The notes: a model not told the origin generated them from the sequence alone. 64,000 nt of DNA from Clostridia bacterium (GCA_017613735.1 JAGADF010000010.1:62001-126000); one strand, 5' to 3'; positions 43,611-52,401 are shown, counted from the first letter of the stretch. Numbers and translations: made by a program.

Positions 43611-44672
43611 TCAGCCCTCATAGAAGCCGCTTTCGGGCTTGATGTCGATTTTCCAGCCTGTAAGTCTTGCCGCAAGGCGGGCGTTCTGACCCTTATTGCC
43701 TATGGCGAGCGAAAGCTGGTTGTCGGGAACCGTTACCTGACAGGAGTGTTCCTGCTCGTTGATTATTTCAACGTTGATAACGTCAGCGGGAGCAAGAGCC
43801 GCCGCAATAAACTCGGCGGGGTCTTCGCTGTATTTAACAATGTCAATCTTCTCGCCGCCGAGAAGCTCGACAATTTTTTCGACTCTCTGACCTCTGGAGC
43901 CTATGCAGGCGCCTACGGGGTCAATGTCCTCGTCCTTTGAATAGACGGCCATCTTTGTTCTTGCGCCTGCCTCACGGGAAACCGCTTCAATGGTAACGGT
44001 GCCGTCAAACAGCTCGGGAACTTCTTCCTCAAACAGCCTTCTGATGAGGTTGGGATGGCGTCTTGAAATCATAGCCTTGGGACCTTTGTCGGTAACCCTT
44101 GCTTCGATGATATAAACCTTTATTGTTTCGCCCTCGCGAAGAACTTCGCCTTCGACCTGCTCATTCTTGGGAAGAATGGCTTCGCTCTTGCCGATTTCAA
44201 CAGTGGCGTTACCCGTAACGGGGTCAACCCTGAGAACCTTTGCGTTGACGATTTCCTGCTGCTTGGACTGGAATTCCTTAAGCATAATGCCTTTTTCCGC
44301 GTCGCGAAGTCCCGAGCGGATGGCGTGCTTTGTGGACTGAGCCGTGATTCTTCCGAATTCCTTCGGGTCAAGGTCGACTTCGATAACGTCGCCGAGCTTT
44401 GCGTTTTTCTTGAGCTGCTGAGCCTGTTCAAGAGTCAGTTCGATTGTGGGCTTTTCTACTTCTTCAACAACCGTCTTCTTAACGAAGATTCTTAAAATAT
44501 TCTTGTCGGGATTGATTTCGCAGCCGACGTTTTCTTCTTCGCAGTCGTTGAGCTTTTTAACCTGGGTTAAAACTGCGGTCTTGATTCTTTCATAGAGAAA
44601 TTCGGCGGGAATTCCTCTTTCCTTTTCCATAAGGTTGACCGCTTCAAAAAATTCCTTGTTCTGCTTACTCAT
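43611..44672 (-). CDS. nusA: Transcription termination/antitermination factor NusA
   Basis: A 353-residue NusA of the short Firmicutes form: N-terminal RNA-polymerase-binding domain, S1 domain (EGEVLREGETIKVYIIEARV), then KH1 and KH2 (VGACIGSRGQRVEKIVELLGGEKIDIV; AIGNKGQNARLAARLTGWKIDI), without acidic C-terminal repeats. The ATG at 44672 overlaps the rimP stop by 8 bp. An upstream in-frame ATG at 44690 lies on the GGAGG site and was rejected. Confidence 0.97.
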   Translation of the reverse strand: MSKQNKEFFEAVNLMEKERGIPAEFLYERIKTAVLTQVKKLNDCEEENVGCEINPDKNILRIFVKKTVVEEVEKPTIELTLEQAQQLKKNAKLGDVIEVDLDPKEFGRITAQSTKHAIRSGLRDAEKGIMLKEFQSKQQEIVNAKVLRVDPVTGNATVEIGKSEAILPKNEQVEGEVLREGETIKVYIIEARVTDKGPKAMISRRHPNLIRRLFEEEVPELFDGTVTIEAVSREAGARTKMAVYSKDEDIDPVGACIGSRGQRVEKIVELLGGEKIDIVKYSEDPAEFIAAALAPADVINVEIINEQEHSCQVTVPDNQLSLAIGNKGQNARLAARLTGWKIDIKPESGFYEG

Positions 44673-45150
44673 TTTCGTAAAAACCTCCAAAATCGTCTAA
44701 TTTAACGTATGACGCTTCTTTTTTATTAAAATTAAGACCTCTGCCGTCGTCCAGCTCAACGGTTACGTTGCCGTTGTCGTATTCGACAAGAGTGCCCTTG
44801 TAGTCGCGTTTGCCCTCGTAGGCGTGAATAAATCTGACCATTACTTTTTCGCCGAGATACTTTTCAAAGTGAAAATCCCTTGTCAGCTCTCTTTCAATTC
44901 CTGGGGACGAGACCTGAAGAGAATAACTCTGTTCGATAGGGTCAAGTTCGTCCAGCGGGCCGTCAATCGCGTGACTCATATTCACGCAGTCGTCAATGTT
45001 TATGCCGCCTTCCTTGTCAATAAAGATACGCAAAAACCAGTTTGCGCCCTCTTTGACAAATCTCACGTCCCAGAGAACAAGCCCGAGTTCTTCTGCGATA
45101 GGCTCGGCAAGCTCCCAGACAACGGCGACAGTGTTTTTCTTCTCTGCCAT
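44665..45150 (-). CDS. rimP: Ribosome maturation factor RimP
   Basis: A 161-residue RimP for 30S assembly. LGLVLWDVRFVKEG and SSPGIERELTRDFHFEKYLGEKV are the conserved blocks of its two domains. The ATG at 45150 follows GGAGGAAG. It heads the long operon through trpS and is preceded by a hairpin-forming leader and a promoter. Confidence 0.95.
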   Translation of the reverse strand: MAEKKNTVAVVWELAEPIAEELGLVLWDVRFVKEGANWFLRIFIDKEGGINIDDCVNMSHAIDGPLDELDPIEQSYSLQVSSPGIERELTRDFHFEKYLGEKVMVRFIHAYEGKRDYKGTLVEYDNGNVTVELDDGRGLNFNKKEASYVKLDDFGGFYENE

Positions 45151-45167
45151 AACTTCCTCCAATAAAG

Positions 45168-45197
45168 TTTTGAGAGCGGGTTGCCCCACTCTCAAAA
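45168..45197 (-). promoter_or_regulatory. Leader hairpin upstream of rimP
   Basis: TTTTGAGAG (45168-45176) pairs with CTCTCAAAA (45189-45197) around a GGG/CCC core in the rimP 5' leader. There is no U-tract on the transcribed strand, so it is not a terminator; an RNA control element or a processing site is possible. Confidence 0.5.
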
Positions 45198-45223
45198 GTC
45201 AATACCTATACTTACCAAAGCGT

Positions 45224-45252
45224 ATAATACCATATATAATATAAAAAAGCAA
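45224..45252 (-). promoter_or_regulatory. Promoter of the rimP-nusA-infB operon
   Basis: On the minus strand -35 TTGCTT (45252-45247), 17 bp, -10 TATTAT (45229-45224), giving a leader of about 65 nt before rimP. Confidence 0.55.
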
Positions 45253-45264
45253 TAGTTTTTTACA

Positions 45265-45567
45265 TTATTTTATAAATTCCTCAATTTCGTCCGACTTAAG
45301 CACGTCCGACGTTCTTTTAATCTCTTTTCCGTTTTCAAAAAGCACCAGCGTCGGCGCCGACATAATTCCGTAGAGCATTGAAAGGTCGGGACTTCTGTCC
45401 GAAACGACGTTAATGCATTTTACGAGACCTTTTTCGGCGAATTTTTTAAATTCTTCGTCCTCAATTTTGCAAAGCGGAAACGCCGCCGAGCTGAAATAGA
45501 CCAAAGCCCTGCCTTCATAGTGCAAAAGCTCGTCCGTTATATTCGAAAAGTTGACTTCAGTTATCAT
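45265..45567 (-). CDS. Thioredoxin-fold protein with a single active-site cysteine
   Basis: A 100-residue thioredoxin-fold protein. ALVYFSSAAFPLCKIEDEEF occupies the active-site position. The usual WCGPC becomes AFPLC: the nucleophilic first cysteine is missing and only the second remains. The conserved cis-proline region is present (YGIMSAPTLVLFENGKEI). It therefore cannot do normal dithiol exchange; redox sensing or a binding role is more likely. The ATG at 45567 overlaps the flavoprotein gene end by 11 bp, so the two probably work together. Confidence 0.75.
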   Translation of the reverse strand: MITEVNFSNITDELLHYEGRALVYFSSAAFPLCKIEDEEFKKFAEKGLVKCINVVSDRSPDLSMLYGIMSAPTLVLFENGKEIKRTSDVLKSDEIEEFIK

Positions 45568-46129
45568 TTTTGCTAAACTCCTTTGACAATTCCCCGGCAA
45601 GGTATTTAGCTTTACAAAGGTCTAAACTGCCCACGGGATTTTCGTCTGTTCCGGGTATAAAAATATCGGCTACAAGCGTGATATTCAAGAGGTTGAAGGC
45701 TCTTTCACACTGCTTCTTGATTACGTCGAAGCCTACACGACTGTCATAGCCACCCGTGACAAGTAAAACGCCTTTACGCTCTTTCATAAAGGAATACATA
45801 ACTCCGCGCTCGCTTCGCGCGTTGAAGAACCTTTGAAAACGGTCAAAAAGCGCTTTCAGGGGAGCGGGCATACCGAAATTATAGACGGGCGAGGCGAAAA
45901 CAATTATGTCCGCCATGCCGAATGATTTAAAAAATCCGTCAAGGTCTTTTTTACGGCAGGCGTCCGCGCCCTTGCAGTAACCGCAGTCGTCGCACGGCAT
46001 AGGCGAAAGGTCAAAAATGCTCACCGTTTCTATTTCGGCGCTTCTGTCAAGACCGCTTAAAAACCCGTTAAGCAGTTTCTTTGTATTGCCGCTTCTGTGC
46101 GGCGAGCCGAAAATAACAAGAACCTTCAT
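45557..46129 (-). CDS. Flavodoxin-fold NAD(P)H-dependent FMN/iron-sulfur flavoprotein
   Basis: A 190-residue flavodoxin-like protein. GSPHRSGNTKKL (8-19) binds FMN phosphate, and FASPVYNFGMPAPLKALFDR is the second FMN loop. CDDCGYCKGADAC has the CX2CX2CX5C spacing of iron-sulfur flavoproteins, so it may carry a [4Fe-4S] cluster. It would serve as an electron-transfer flavoprotein or oxygen/peroxide-responsive reductase. It is upstream of, and overlaps, the thioredoxin-like gene. Confidence 0.82.
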   Translation of the reverse strand: MKVLVIFGSPHRSGNTKKLLNGFLSGLDRSAEIETVSIFDLSPMPCDDCGYCKGADACRKKDLDGFFKSFGMADIIVFASPVYNFGMPAPLKALFDRFQRFFNARSERGVMYSFMKERKGVLLVTGGYDSRVGFDVIKKQCERAFNLLNITLVADIFIPGTDENPVGSLDLCKAKYLAGELSKEFSKNDN

Positions 46130-46304
46130 ATCGTTTTCCTTTAAAAAACAGTCTGCAAAAATTTATTTTACCACTTTTTATTACATTGTTCAATTATTTA
46201 TTTTCAATATGTGAATTTTCTGTAAAAAATTCAAAAATAGGTTTATTAATGAAAAAAACCGTATTATAATATACACCGCATTCAAAGAAAAGGAGGCGGT
46301 TATT

Positions 46305-47879
46305 TTGGCAAAAGGCGAAAAGCTTAAGAAAATCAAGACTACGCATTTCGGCATTCAGAGAAAAATAGTTGCCAATATGACTACGGAATCATGGGCGAAT
46401 ATTCCCCATGTAACATATAATTACGAGCCCGACGTTACGGAGTTTATGATAGAGTATAAACGCCTTAATCAGGGCGTTGAACCCGAAAAGAAGATTACTC
46501 TCAATACGGTTATGCTTAAAATAATCGTTGAGGGACTTAAAGCCGACCCCGAAATGAACGCTCATATCGAGTTCGACTCAAAGCTCGTCAGAGGTCAGAT
46601 TCATACCTTTGAAGATATAAATATTTCAATGCCTATGGTACTTCCCAACGGCGAGATGATGACTATTAATCTTCATAATTTTGAAAGCAAGAATCTCGAT
46701 GAGATGACCGCGTATATCGCCGACGTGAACAGAAGAATCGCGAATACCGACCTTAACGAGGTTATGTTCGACGTTTCGCTTGACAATACCCTGACAGAAC
46801 TTAAAAAGGGTAAAATCAAAAAGACAATTTACCGTTTAATCGGCTCAAAAACGGGCAAACAGAAAGTTAAAACCCTTTCGGGCAAGGAAAAAAGCGCGTA
46901 TTATAAAATCCCCGAAACGGACAGGCTCACAAAGCACGATATCGAGCAGGGAACTATCACCGTTTCAAATATCGGCTCGACCTACCGTGAGCAGAGGGGC
47001 GCTACCTGCATACTTGAGATTATTCCGCCGCAGGTCTGCGCAATAGCCGTAGGTGCCGTTCAGGACAGACCCGTAGTAGTTGTTAACGAACAGGGCGAAA
47101 AGGAAATTGCAATCCGTCAGATTATGCCCTTGTGTATTGCCTTTGACCATCGCGCGCTTGACTTCGGCGAAATCGTTCCGTTCTTAAAGAAGCTCGATTC
47201 GATTTTTGAAGAGCCCGAAATAATTCACACCTGGAAGAACGAGAAATTAAGCGACGAAAGCATGGCTGAAATCAAGTCCGAGCGTGAGGAACGCGAGGCT
47301 AAGTATCAGCTGAGCAAGGAACGCGAGAAAGAGCGCAAGGAAGCCGAAAGAGCAGCCGAAAAGGCTCAGAAGGAAGCCGAAAGACTTCAGAAAGAGGCTG
47401 AGCGCAAGGAAAAAGAGGCTAACGAAAAGCTCGAAAAAGCTCAGAAGGACGCTGAAAAGGCATTAAGGGAAGAGCTTGAACGTCAGGAGAAGGAAGCCAA
47501 GGAGGCTGAAAAGGCAAAAAACGAAGCCGAGGAAAGGGCAAAGAAGGAAGCAGAGAAAGCCCGCAAAGAGGCTGAAAAGGCCGAAAAAGAGGCTGAAGAA
47601 AGGGCGAAGAAAGAGGCGGAGAAAGCCAGAAAGGAAGCCGAAAAAGCCGAAAAAGACGCTGCGGAAAAAGCAAAGAGAGAAGCCGAAAAAGCCAAGAAGG
47701 AAGCCGAAAGAGCGGAAAAAGAGGCAGAAAGACTTCGCGAAAAGGAAGAAAAGCAGCAGCGTGAAATAGAAAAGGCTCAGAAAGAGGCGCAGGAGGCTAA
47801 ACAGAAAGCCGAAGAGGCTCTTCAGAAAGCTGAGGAAGCCAAGAAAAATGCCGAAAGCGTGCTTAATGACGACGAATAA
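46305..47879 (+). CDS. E2-type acyltransferase-fold protein fused to a long coiled coil
   Basis: A 524-residue protein. Residues about 10-305 match the catalytic (CAT-fold) domain of 2-oxoacid dehydrogenase E2: TLNTVMLKIIVEGLKADPEMNA, GTITVSNIGSTY and AFDHRALDFGE. His282 and Asp286 of the HxxxD motif are kept, but the next residue is Phe instead of Gly. There is no lipoyl or E3-binding domain, and no E1 or E3 gene nearby. Residues about 320-520 form an Ala/Glu/Lys/Arg coiled coil with internal 22-residue repeats. The start is a TTG at 46305, 8 bp after AGGAGG. It could be an acyltransferase or a structural assembly protein. Confidence 0.78.
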   Translation: MAKGEKLKKIKTTHFGIQRKIVANMTTESWANIPHVTYNYEPDVTEFMIEYKRLNQGVEPEKKITLNTVMLKIIVEGLKADPEMNAHIEFDSKLVRGQIHTFEDINISMPMVLPNGEMMTINLHNFESKNLDEMTAYIADVNRRIANTDLNEVMFDVSLDNTLTELKKGKIKKTIYRLIGSKTGKQKVKTLSGKEKSAYYKIPETDRLTKHDIEQGTITVSNIGSTYREQRGATCILEIIPPQVCAIAVGAVQDRPVVVVNEQGEKEIAIRQIMPLCIAFDHRALDFGEIVPFLKKLDSIFEEPEIIHTWKNEKLSDESMAEIKSEREEREAKYQLSKEREKERKEAERAAEKAQKEAERLQKEAERKEKEANEKLEKAQKDAEKALREELERQEKEAKEAEKAKNEAEERAKKEAEKARKEAEKAEKEAEERAKKEAEKARKEAEKAEKDAAEKAKREAEKAKKEAERAEKEAERLREKEEKQQREIEKAQKEAQEAKQKAEEALQKAEEAKKNAESVLNDDE

Positions 47880-47899
47880 TAATGACATAAAAAAAGAAA

Positions 47900-47929
47900 G
47901 GACTTACCGAAAACGGTAAGTCCTTTTTT
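47900..47929. terminator. Terminator of the E2-like gene (repeat copy 1)
   Basis: A 10-bp stem, GGACTTACCG (47900-47909) with CGGTAAGTCC (47914-47923), loop AAAA, then six T residues. The same hairpin recurs at 48069-48090. Confidence 0.9.
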
Positions 47930-48113
47930 ATGCCGGTGACCGGGGGCCGACAGCCTCGCTTTGCGAGCTGTCGCAGGCAACGATTATATGTCCGTTTTGC
48001 TCTGCCTGAAGGCAAACCGCAAAACACGGACAATCGGTTCGACCCCGTAAAATACAATGATAAAAAAAGACTTACCGAAAACGGTAAGTCCTTTTTTATG
48101 CCGGTGACCGGGG
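47901..48113. repeat. 45-bp direct repeat with a hairpin-rich insert beside tRNA-Leu
   Basis: Positions 47901-47945 are identical to 48069-48113. The repeat includes the terminator hairpin and the last 15 nt of the tRNA-Leu gene. Between the copies lie a hairpin (GACAG...CTGTC, 47949-47972), a second stem (CCGTTTTGC near 47992, GCAAAACACGG near 48019) and CGGTTCGACCCCG (48035-48047), an inverted copy of the tRNA T-arm (48109-48121). It looks like a small insertion or rearrangement scar at a tRNA 3' end. Confidence 0.65.
48065..48097 (-). terminator. Terminator of tRNA-Leu (repeat copy 2)
   Basis: A 9-bp stem, GACTTACCG (48069-48077) with CGGTAAGTC (48082-48090). On the minus strand it is followed by seven T residues and begins 8 nt past the tRNA 3' end. 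Confidence 0.85.
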
Positions 48114-48182
48114 TCGAACCGGTACGGTGTCGCCACCACCGGATTTTGAGTCCGGCACGTCTGCCAATTCCATCACACCGGC
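48099..48182 (-). tRNA. tRNA-Leu (anticodon CAA)
   Basis: An 84-nt class II tRNA on the minus strand. The acceptor stem is GCCGGTG/CACCGGC with discriminator A; the anticodon stem CCGGA/TCCGG encloses loop CTCAAAA, so the anticodon is CAA and reads UUG leucine codons. A long variable arm (GGTGGTGGCGACACC region) and a T-arm (GGTTCGACCCC) are present. The 3' CCA is not encoded. It is the only tRNA seen. Confidence 0.95.
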
Positions 48183-48199
48183 ATTTGTCAACGGTTGAT

Positions 48200-48228
48200 A
48201 TTATACAGTAACAGAAACGAAAAATCAA
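48200..48228 (-). promoter_or_regulatory. Promoter of tRNA-Leu
   Basis: On the minus strand -35 TTGATT (48228-48223), 17 bp, -10 TATAAT (48205-48200), about 18 bp before the tRNA 5' end. It lies between hisJ and the tRNA. Confidence 0.65.
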
Positions 48229-48241
48229 TAACAAATTATCA

Positions 48242-49066
48242 TTATATTTTTACTTCAAAAAACTTCCCGTTTCCGTATGCACAAAGAGTTTTTACGCCGC
48301 AGCCGCGAAGAAGCTCAAGCGACTCGTCAAAGAATGCGTCGAGCGTATCGGTTGCGTGCGTGTCGGACGAAAGAATGAATTTGACGCCCTTTTCGTTCAT
48401 ATACTTTATAATCTCCGCCGTCGGGTAGGGGACCGACCTTTTCTTTCTTGATATAGCGCCCGTGTTTACCTCGACGATTATTCCCGCTTTTGCTACCTCG
48501 TCGGCTGCCGAAAGAGATAAATCCCTGTACCAGCCGTCGTTTTCGTCAATGAATTTTTCGCGTTCATTGTATTTAAGAAGAAGGTCGAAATGCCCGAGAA
48601 TATCGGCATAATCAGCCTTCGCGGCGGCTATTACGTTTTCAAAATAAGCCTCGGCATATTTTTCCGCCGAGCCGAAAACCTCAATGCCCTTAAGCATTTT
48701 TTCTTCGCTCGAATCCGCGTAGTGAATTTTCCCGTCAGAGCCTCTGACCGAATGAACGGAGCTGATAATATAATCAAACGGCTCCAGCTGATTTTTGCTG
48801 TAATCCGAATTTAAATCCATCTCAAGACCGAGGGCGATTTCCATTCTGCCCTCGTATTCTTTTTTGAGCTTGTTTACGGTTTTGATATATTCGCTCTGGC
48901 CGTAGGGAGTCATACACCATTCCTCATACCACGGCAATACGCTGTGCTCGGAAAAACCGTAGGTTTTAAAGCCCTTTTCATAAGCCGCTGCCGCCATTTC
49001 CTCAGGAGTGTTGTTTCCGTCGCCGAGAACGGTGTGCGAATGTAAATTGTAAGGATAAGAAATCAT
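48242..49066 (-). CDS. hisJ: Histidinol-phosphatase (PHP family)
   Basis: A 274-residue PHP-domain phosphatase (HisJ/HisK type). [19 protein letters not shown] has the HxH metal motif, YGFSEHS and DILGHFDLL the further ligands, and LSSDTHATD the C-terminal metal site. It dephosphorylates histidinol-phosphate. It is the last gene of the his operon, overlaps hisIE by 4 bp, and fills the step absent from the single-domain HisB here. Confidence 0.93.
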   Translation of the reverse strand: MISYPYNLHSHTVLGDGNNTPEEMAAAAYEKGFKTYGFSEHSVLPWYEEWCMTPYGQSEYIKTVNKLKKEYEGRMEIALGLEMDLNSDYSKNQLEPFDYIISSVHSVRGSDGKIHYADSSEEKMLKGIEVFGSAEKYAEAYFENVIAAAKADYADILGHFDLLLKYNEREKFIDENDGWYRDLSLSAADEVAKAGIIVEVNTGAISRKKRSVPYPTAEIIKYMNEKGVKFILSSDTHATDTLDAFFDESLELLRGCGVKTLCAYGNGKFFEVKI

Positions 49067-49707
49067 TTCATTTTTTCCTGCTTAATCTTTTTTTCAACTA
49101 TCTTGCGGCTGCCGAGCTCCCTTAAAATATCTTCGGGAGTAATGCCCATTTCAACCATAAGAACGAGCGTGTGATAGAAAAGGTCGCTTATCTCGTAAAT
49201 GACCTCTTCCTTGCTGTTTTTCGCGCCGATAATAACCTCGGTGCTTTCTTCGCCGATTTTCTTAAGAATCTTGTCAAGTCCCTTTTCAAAAAGATATGAA
49301 GTATATGAGCCTTCCTTCGGATTTTCCTTTCTTCCGGCTAAAAGCTCATAGAGCATATCTACTGAAAAATCGGGAGTTTCCCCGTTTTCATAAAGAAGCG
49401 ACGAAAAGCACGAATCCGTTCCGAGATGGCACGCGGGCCCCGCCTTAATGACCTCGACTACAAGCGCGTCGTAATCGCAGTCGGCTTTTATTGTGATAAT
49501 CTTCTGGGTGTTGCCGCTGGTTTCACCCTTTCTCCAGAGTGTCTGACGGCTTCTTGAATAAAAGCAGGTATAACCCTCGTCCATGGAAATCTTTAACGAT
49601 TCACGGTTCATATATGCGACGGTAAGCACCTTTTTTGAAAAGAAATCCTGAACGACGGCGGGAATAAGTCCGTTTTCGTCAAATTTAAGCTTTGATAAAT
49701 CAAACAT
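49063..49707 (-). CDS. hisI: Phosphoribosyl-AMP cyclohydrolase/phosphoribosyl-ATP pyrophosphatase
   Basis: A 214-residue HisIE fusion. The N-terminal HisI domain has [28 protein letters not shown] and [14 protein letters not shown] (metal-binding cysteines). The C-terminal HisE domain from about residue 115 has [16 protein letters not shown] and [13 protein letters not shown]. It catalyses steps 2 and 3 of histidine synthesis. It overlaps hisF by 1 bp. Confidence 0.96.
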   Translation of the reverse strand: MFDLSKLKFDENGLIPAVVQDFFSKKVLTVAYMNRESLKISMDEGYTCFYSRSRQTLWRKGETSGNTQKIITIKADCDYDALVVEVIKAGPACHLGTDSCFSSLLYENGETPDFSVDMLYELLAGRKENPKEGSYTSYLFEKGLDKILKKIGEESTEVIIGAKNSKEEVIYEISDLFYHTLVLMVEMGITPEDILRELGSRKIVEKKIKQEKMK

Positions 49708-50465
49708 TATATAATCCTCATTTCAATATTTTCGTTTTTTAGATATTCCTTAAGTGACGGTATTTTAACCTCGCCGAAATGGAAAATCGAAGCCGCAAGC
49801 CCTGCGGAAGCGTTGGTGTTTTCAAAAAGCTCTTTGAAATCTTCCTTTTTACCCGCGCCGCCTGAGGCTATGACGGGTACGTTTACAACCGAACAGATTG
49901 CGTTTAGCATTTCGATATCGAAGCCGTTTTTCACTCCGTCGGTGTCGATGGAATTAAGGACTATTTCGCCCGCGCCGTTTTCAACGCCGAACTTTGCCCA
50001 TTCTATGGCGTCAAGCCCCGTGTTTTCGCGTCCGCCCTTTGCGAAAACGGTGAACTTACCGTCGACGCGTTTAACGTCCATTGAAAGCACTACGCACTGG
50101 TCGCCGTATTTTTTAGCCGCCTGATTAATAAGTGCGGGATTTTTTATCGCGCCCGAATTAACGCTGACCTTGTCCGCGCCGCATTTGAGCACCCTGTCGA
50201 AATCCTCAACCGTATTTATTCCGCCGCCGACAGTCAGGGGAATAAATACGCATTTTGCAACCTCGGTTAAAATGTCCGTAAACAGCTTTCTGCCTTCAAA
50301 CGAAGCGGTTATATCATAAAATACAAGCTCGTCTGCGCCCTGCTCGTTATAGAATTTTGCAAGCGTTACGGGATTTTCGACGTCCTTTATGCCGACGAAA
50401 TTCTGCCCTTTGACCACTCTGCCGTCCCTTACGTCAAGGCAGGGGATTATTCTTTTTGTAATCAT
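49707..50465 (-). CDS. hisF: Imidazole glycerol phosphate synthase, cyclase subunit
   Basis: A 252-residue HisF barrel. [16 protein letters not shown] carries the catalytic Asp11, [10 protein letters not shown] and [12 protein letters not shown] (second catalytic aspartate) the phosphate-binding loops. It works with HisH to make IGP and AICAR. It overlaps hisA by 4 bp. Confidence 0.97.
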   Translation of the reverse strand: MITKRIIPCLDVRDGRVVKGQNFVGIKDVENPVTLAKFYNEQGADELVFYDITASFEGRKLFTDILTEVAKCVFIPLTVGGGINTVEDFDRVLKCGADKVSVNSGAIKNPALINQAAKKYGDQCVVLSMDVKRVDGKFTVFAKGGRENTGLDAIEWAKFGVENGAGEIVLNSIDTDGVKNGFDIEMLNAICSVVNVPVIASGGAGKKEDFKELFENTNASAGLAASIFHFGEVKIPSLKEYLKNENIEMRII

Positions 50466-51184
50466 TTCTGCTCACCTGCCAGACTTATGGCATTTTTTAA
50501 ATCTAAAGCGCCCGTGTAAAGAGCTTTTCCGAGAATCGCGCCGTAAAGACCTATACCGTTCAACTGCTTTATCTCATCCTCAAACGTTATTCCGCCCGAG
50601 GCGACAATGTTCATTTTAAGCTCTTTTTTTAACTGCTTATACAGTTCAAGGTTCGTCCCTTTTTCCGCGCCGTCGCGTGAAATGTCGGTGTAAATAACGG
50701 TCGAAACGCCTTCCTTTTCAATTTCCTTACAGAAATCAACACCGCTTTTTTCGCTCACGTCAAGCCAGCCGCGAACCGCGACAAAGCCGTCCTTAGCGTC
50801 AATGCCTACGGCGATTTTTTCTTTGTATTTATCGACGGCTCGTTTAAGAAAGTCGGGATTTTCAAGCGCCGCCGTGCCTAAAATTACGCGGCTGACGCCG
50901 TTGTCGAGATATTTTTTAATTCTCTCTTCGTCTCTTATGCCGCCGCCGATTTCAATAAACAAATCGGTTTTAAGGGCTATTTCCCTTACCGTTTCAAAGT
51001 TTGAAAGACTGCCGTCCTTCGCGCCGTCAAGGTCGACTGTATGAAGATATTTTGCGCCGCATTTTTCAAAGCCCCTTGCCACATCGACGGGCGAGGAGGA
51101 ATAAACGGTTTTTTTATTGTAATCGCCTTGCATAAGGCGGACGGCGCAGCCGTTAATAATGTCAATCGCGGGAAAAATCTTCAT
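50462..51184 (-). CDS. hisA: ProFAR isomerase HisA
   Basis: A 240-residue HisA barrel. [20 protein letters not shown] is the opening with the catalytic Asp8, and [14 protein letters not shown] contains the second catalytic aspartate. It isomerises ProFAR to PRFAR. It starts 12 bp after hisH and overlaps hisF. Confidence 0.97.
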   Translation of the reverse strand: MKIFPAIDIINGCAVRLMQGDYNKKTVYSSSPVDVARGFEKCGAKYLHTVDLDGAKDGSLSNFETVREIALKTDLFIEIGGGIRDEERIKKYLDNGVSRVILGTAALENPDFLKRAVDKYKEKIAVGIDAKDGFVAVRGWLDVSEKSGVDFCKEIEKEGVSTVIYTDISRDGAEKGTNLELYKQLKKELKMNIVASGGITFEDEIKQLNGIGLYGAILGKALYTGALDLKNAISLAGEQK

Positions 51185-51196
51185 ATTTTAAATCCT

Positions 51197-51814
51197 TTAA
51201 ATCTCCGAAAAAGCTTTAAGCATTTTTAAGCCGACCGAACCGCTTTTTTCGGGATGAAACTGAGTGCCGAACACGTTTTCATTCTGTACCGCCGCGGTAA
51301 TCGGAATACCGTATTGCGCGGTTGCAATCAGGTTTTCCTTATCCGTTTTCGCATAGTACGAATGAACGAAGTATACGCAGTCACCCTCGTCGGTGTATTT
51401 TAACAGCGGACTTTCGTTTTCAATGTGAAGCGCGTTCCAGCCGATTTGCGGAATGTCAAGCCCTTTTTTATCTTCGGGCAGGTCGTCAATAATCGGAACT
51501 ACTTCGCCGTTTATCAGCGAAAGACCTTCGTGAACGCCGTATTCAAAGCTTTTATTAAAAAGCAGCTGCATTCCAAGACAGATTCCGAGAAACGGCTTTC
51601 CGTTTTTTGCCTGCTCGACAAGAAAATCCTTAAGTCCCGTTTCCGAAAGCTTTTTCGCCGCGTCGCCGAACGCACCGACTCCCGGAAGCACGATATGAGA
51701 GGCGTTACTGACCGTCTCTTTTTCATTCGTGACAACGGTTTCAATCCCTAAAAAATCAAACGAGCCTTTAAGATTGAAAAGATTGCCTACGCCGTAGTCG
51801 ATAATAGCTATCAT
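51197..51814 (-). CDS. hisH: Imidazole glycerol phosphate synthase, glutaminase subunit
   Basis: A 205-residue class I glutaminase. IIDYGVGNLFNL opens it, PFLGICLGMQLLF carries the catalytic cysteine, and FGTQFHPEKSG the catalytic His-Glu. The ATG at 51814 shares a base with the hisB stop (TGATG). Confidence 0.97.
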   Translation of the reverse strand: MIAIIDYGVGNLFNLKGSFDFLGIETVVTNEKETVSNASHIVLPGVGAFGDAAKKLSETGLKDFLVEQAKNGKPFLGICLGMQLLFNKSFEYGVHEGLSLINGEVVPIIDDLPEDKKGLDIPQIGWNALHIENESPLLKYTDEGDCVYFVHSYYAKTDKENLIATAQYGIPITAAVQNENVFGTQFHPEKSGSVGLKMLKAFSEI

Positions 51815-52401
51815 CAAAGAACTCCTTTTGACGAGGGGATTTCGCCCTTTGCCGTTTCGTCAATGCTTACCGCGGTTTTTAACGCTCTTGCAACCGCCTT
51901 GAAAATGCCCTCGATTATATGGTGGGTGTTTTTGCCCGTGAGCTTGTGAATGTGCATTGTGATATTTGCATTTCTTGAAAATGCGATAAAGAATTCCTCG
52001 CAAAGCTCGGTGTCGAATGTTCCGACCTGAGGGGATGGCATTTCGCAGTCGAATAAAAGCAGACCTCTTCCGCTTATGTCAACCGCCGTAAGAATGAGGG
52101 TTTCGTCCATCGGAAGAATCCTTGAGCCGTAACGGGTAATGCCCGCGCAGTCGCCCAGAGCCTTCGAAAAAGCCTGACCGAGACAGATTCCTATGTCCTC
52201 GACGCTGTGGTGGTCGTCAACAAATGTGTCGCCCTTGCAGTTGAGATTAAGGTCAAATCCGCCGTGCTTGCAGAAAAGCGTAAGCATGTGGTCTAAAAAG
52301 CCGACGCCGCTTGTCCCTTCGTAAACGCCGTTGCCGTCAAGGTTAAGCTTAAGCGAAATATCGGTTTCGTTTGTCTTTCTGTTTATTTCGGCAGTTCTCA
52401 T
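51814..52401 (-). CDS. hisB: Imidazoleglycerol-phosphate dehydratase
   Basis: A 195-residue single-domain IGPD, without the phosphatase domain of the enterobacterial fusion. FLDHMLTLFCKHGGFDL, DDHHSVEDIGICLGQA and HHIIEGIFKAVARALK carry the manganese ligands. It overlaps hisC by 4 bp. Confidence 0.97.
   Translation of the reverse strand: MRTAEINRKTNETDISLKLNLDGNGVYEGTSGVGFLDHMLTLFCKHGGFDLNLNCKGDTFVDDHHSVEDIGICLGQAFSKALGDCAGITRYGSRILPMDETLILTAVDISGRGLLLFDCEMPSPQVGTFDTELCEEFFIAFSRNANITMHIHKLTGKNTHHIIEGIFKAVARALKTAVSIDETAKGEIPSSKGVL

Noticed and set aside
45168..45197. rimP leader hairpin as an attenuator or terminator
   Set aside because: No U-tract follows on the transcribed strand and no alternative antiterminator stem is evident.
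47463..47888. Minus-strand open frames of 141 and 84 codons over the coiled-coil region
   Set aside because: They are low-complexity Phe/Leu/Ser translations of the Ala/Glu/Lys repeat on the other strand, without ribosome sites.
47931..48047. Second tRNA gene beside tRNA-Leu
   Set aside because: Only the last 15 nt of the tRNA and an inverted T-arm are present; no acceptor or anticodon stem can form.
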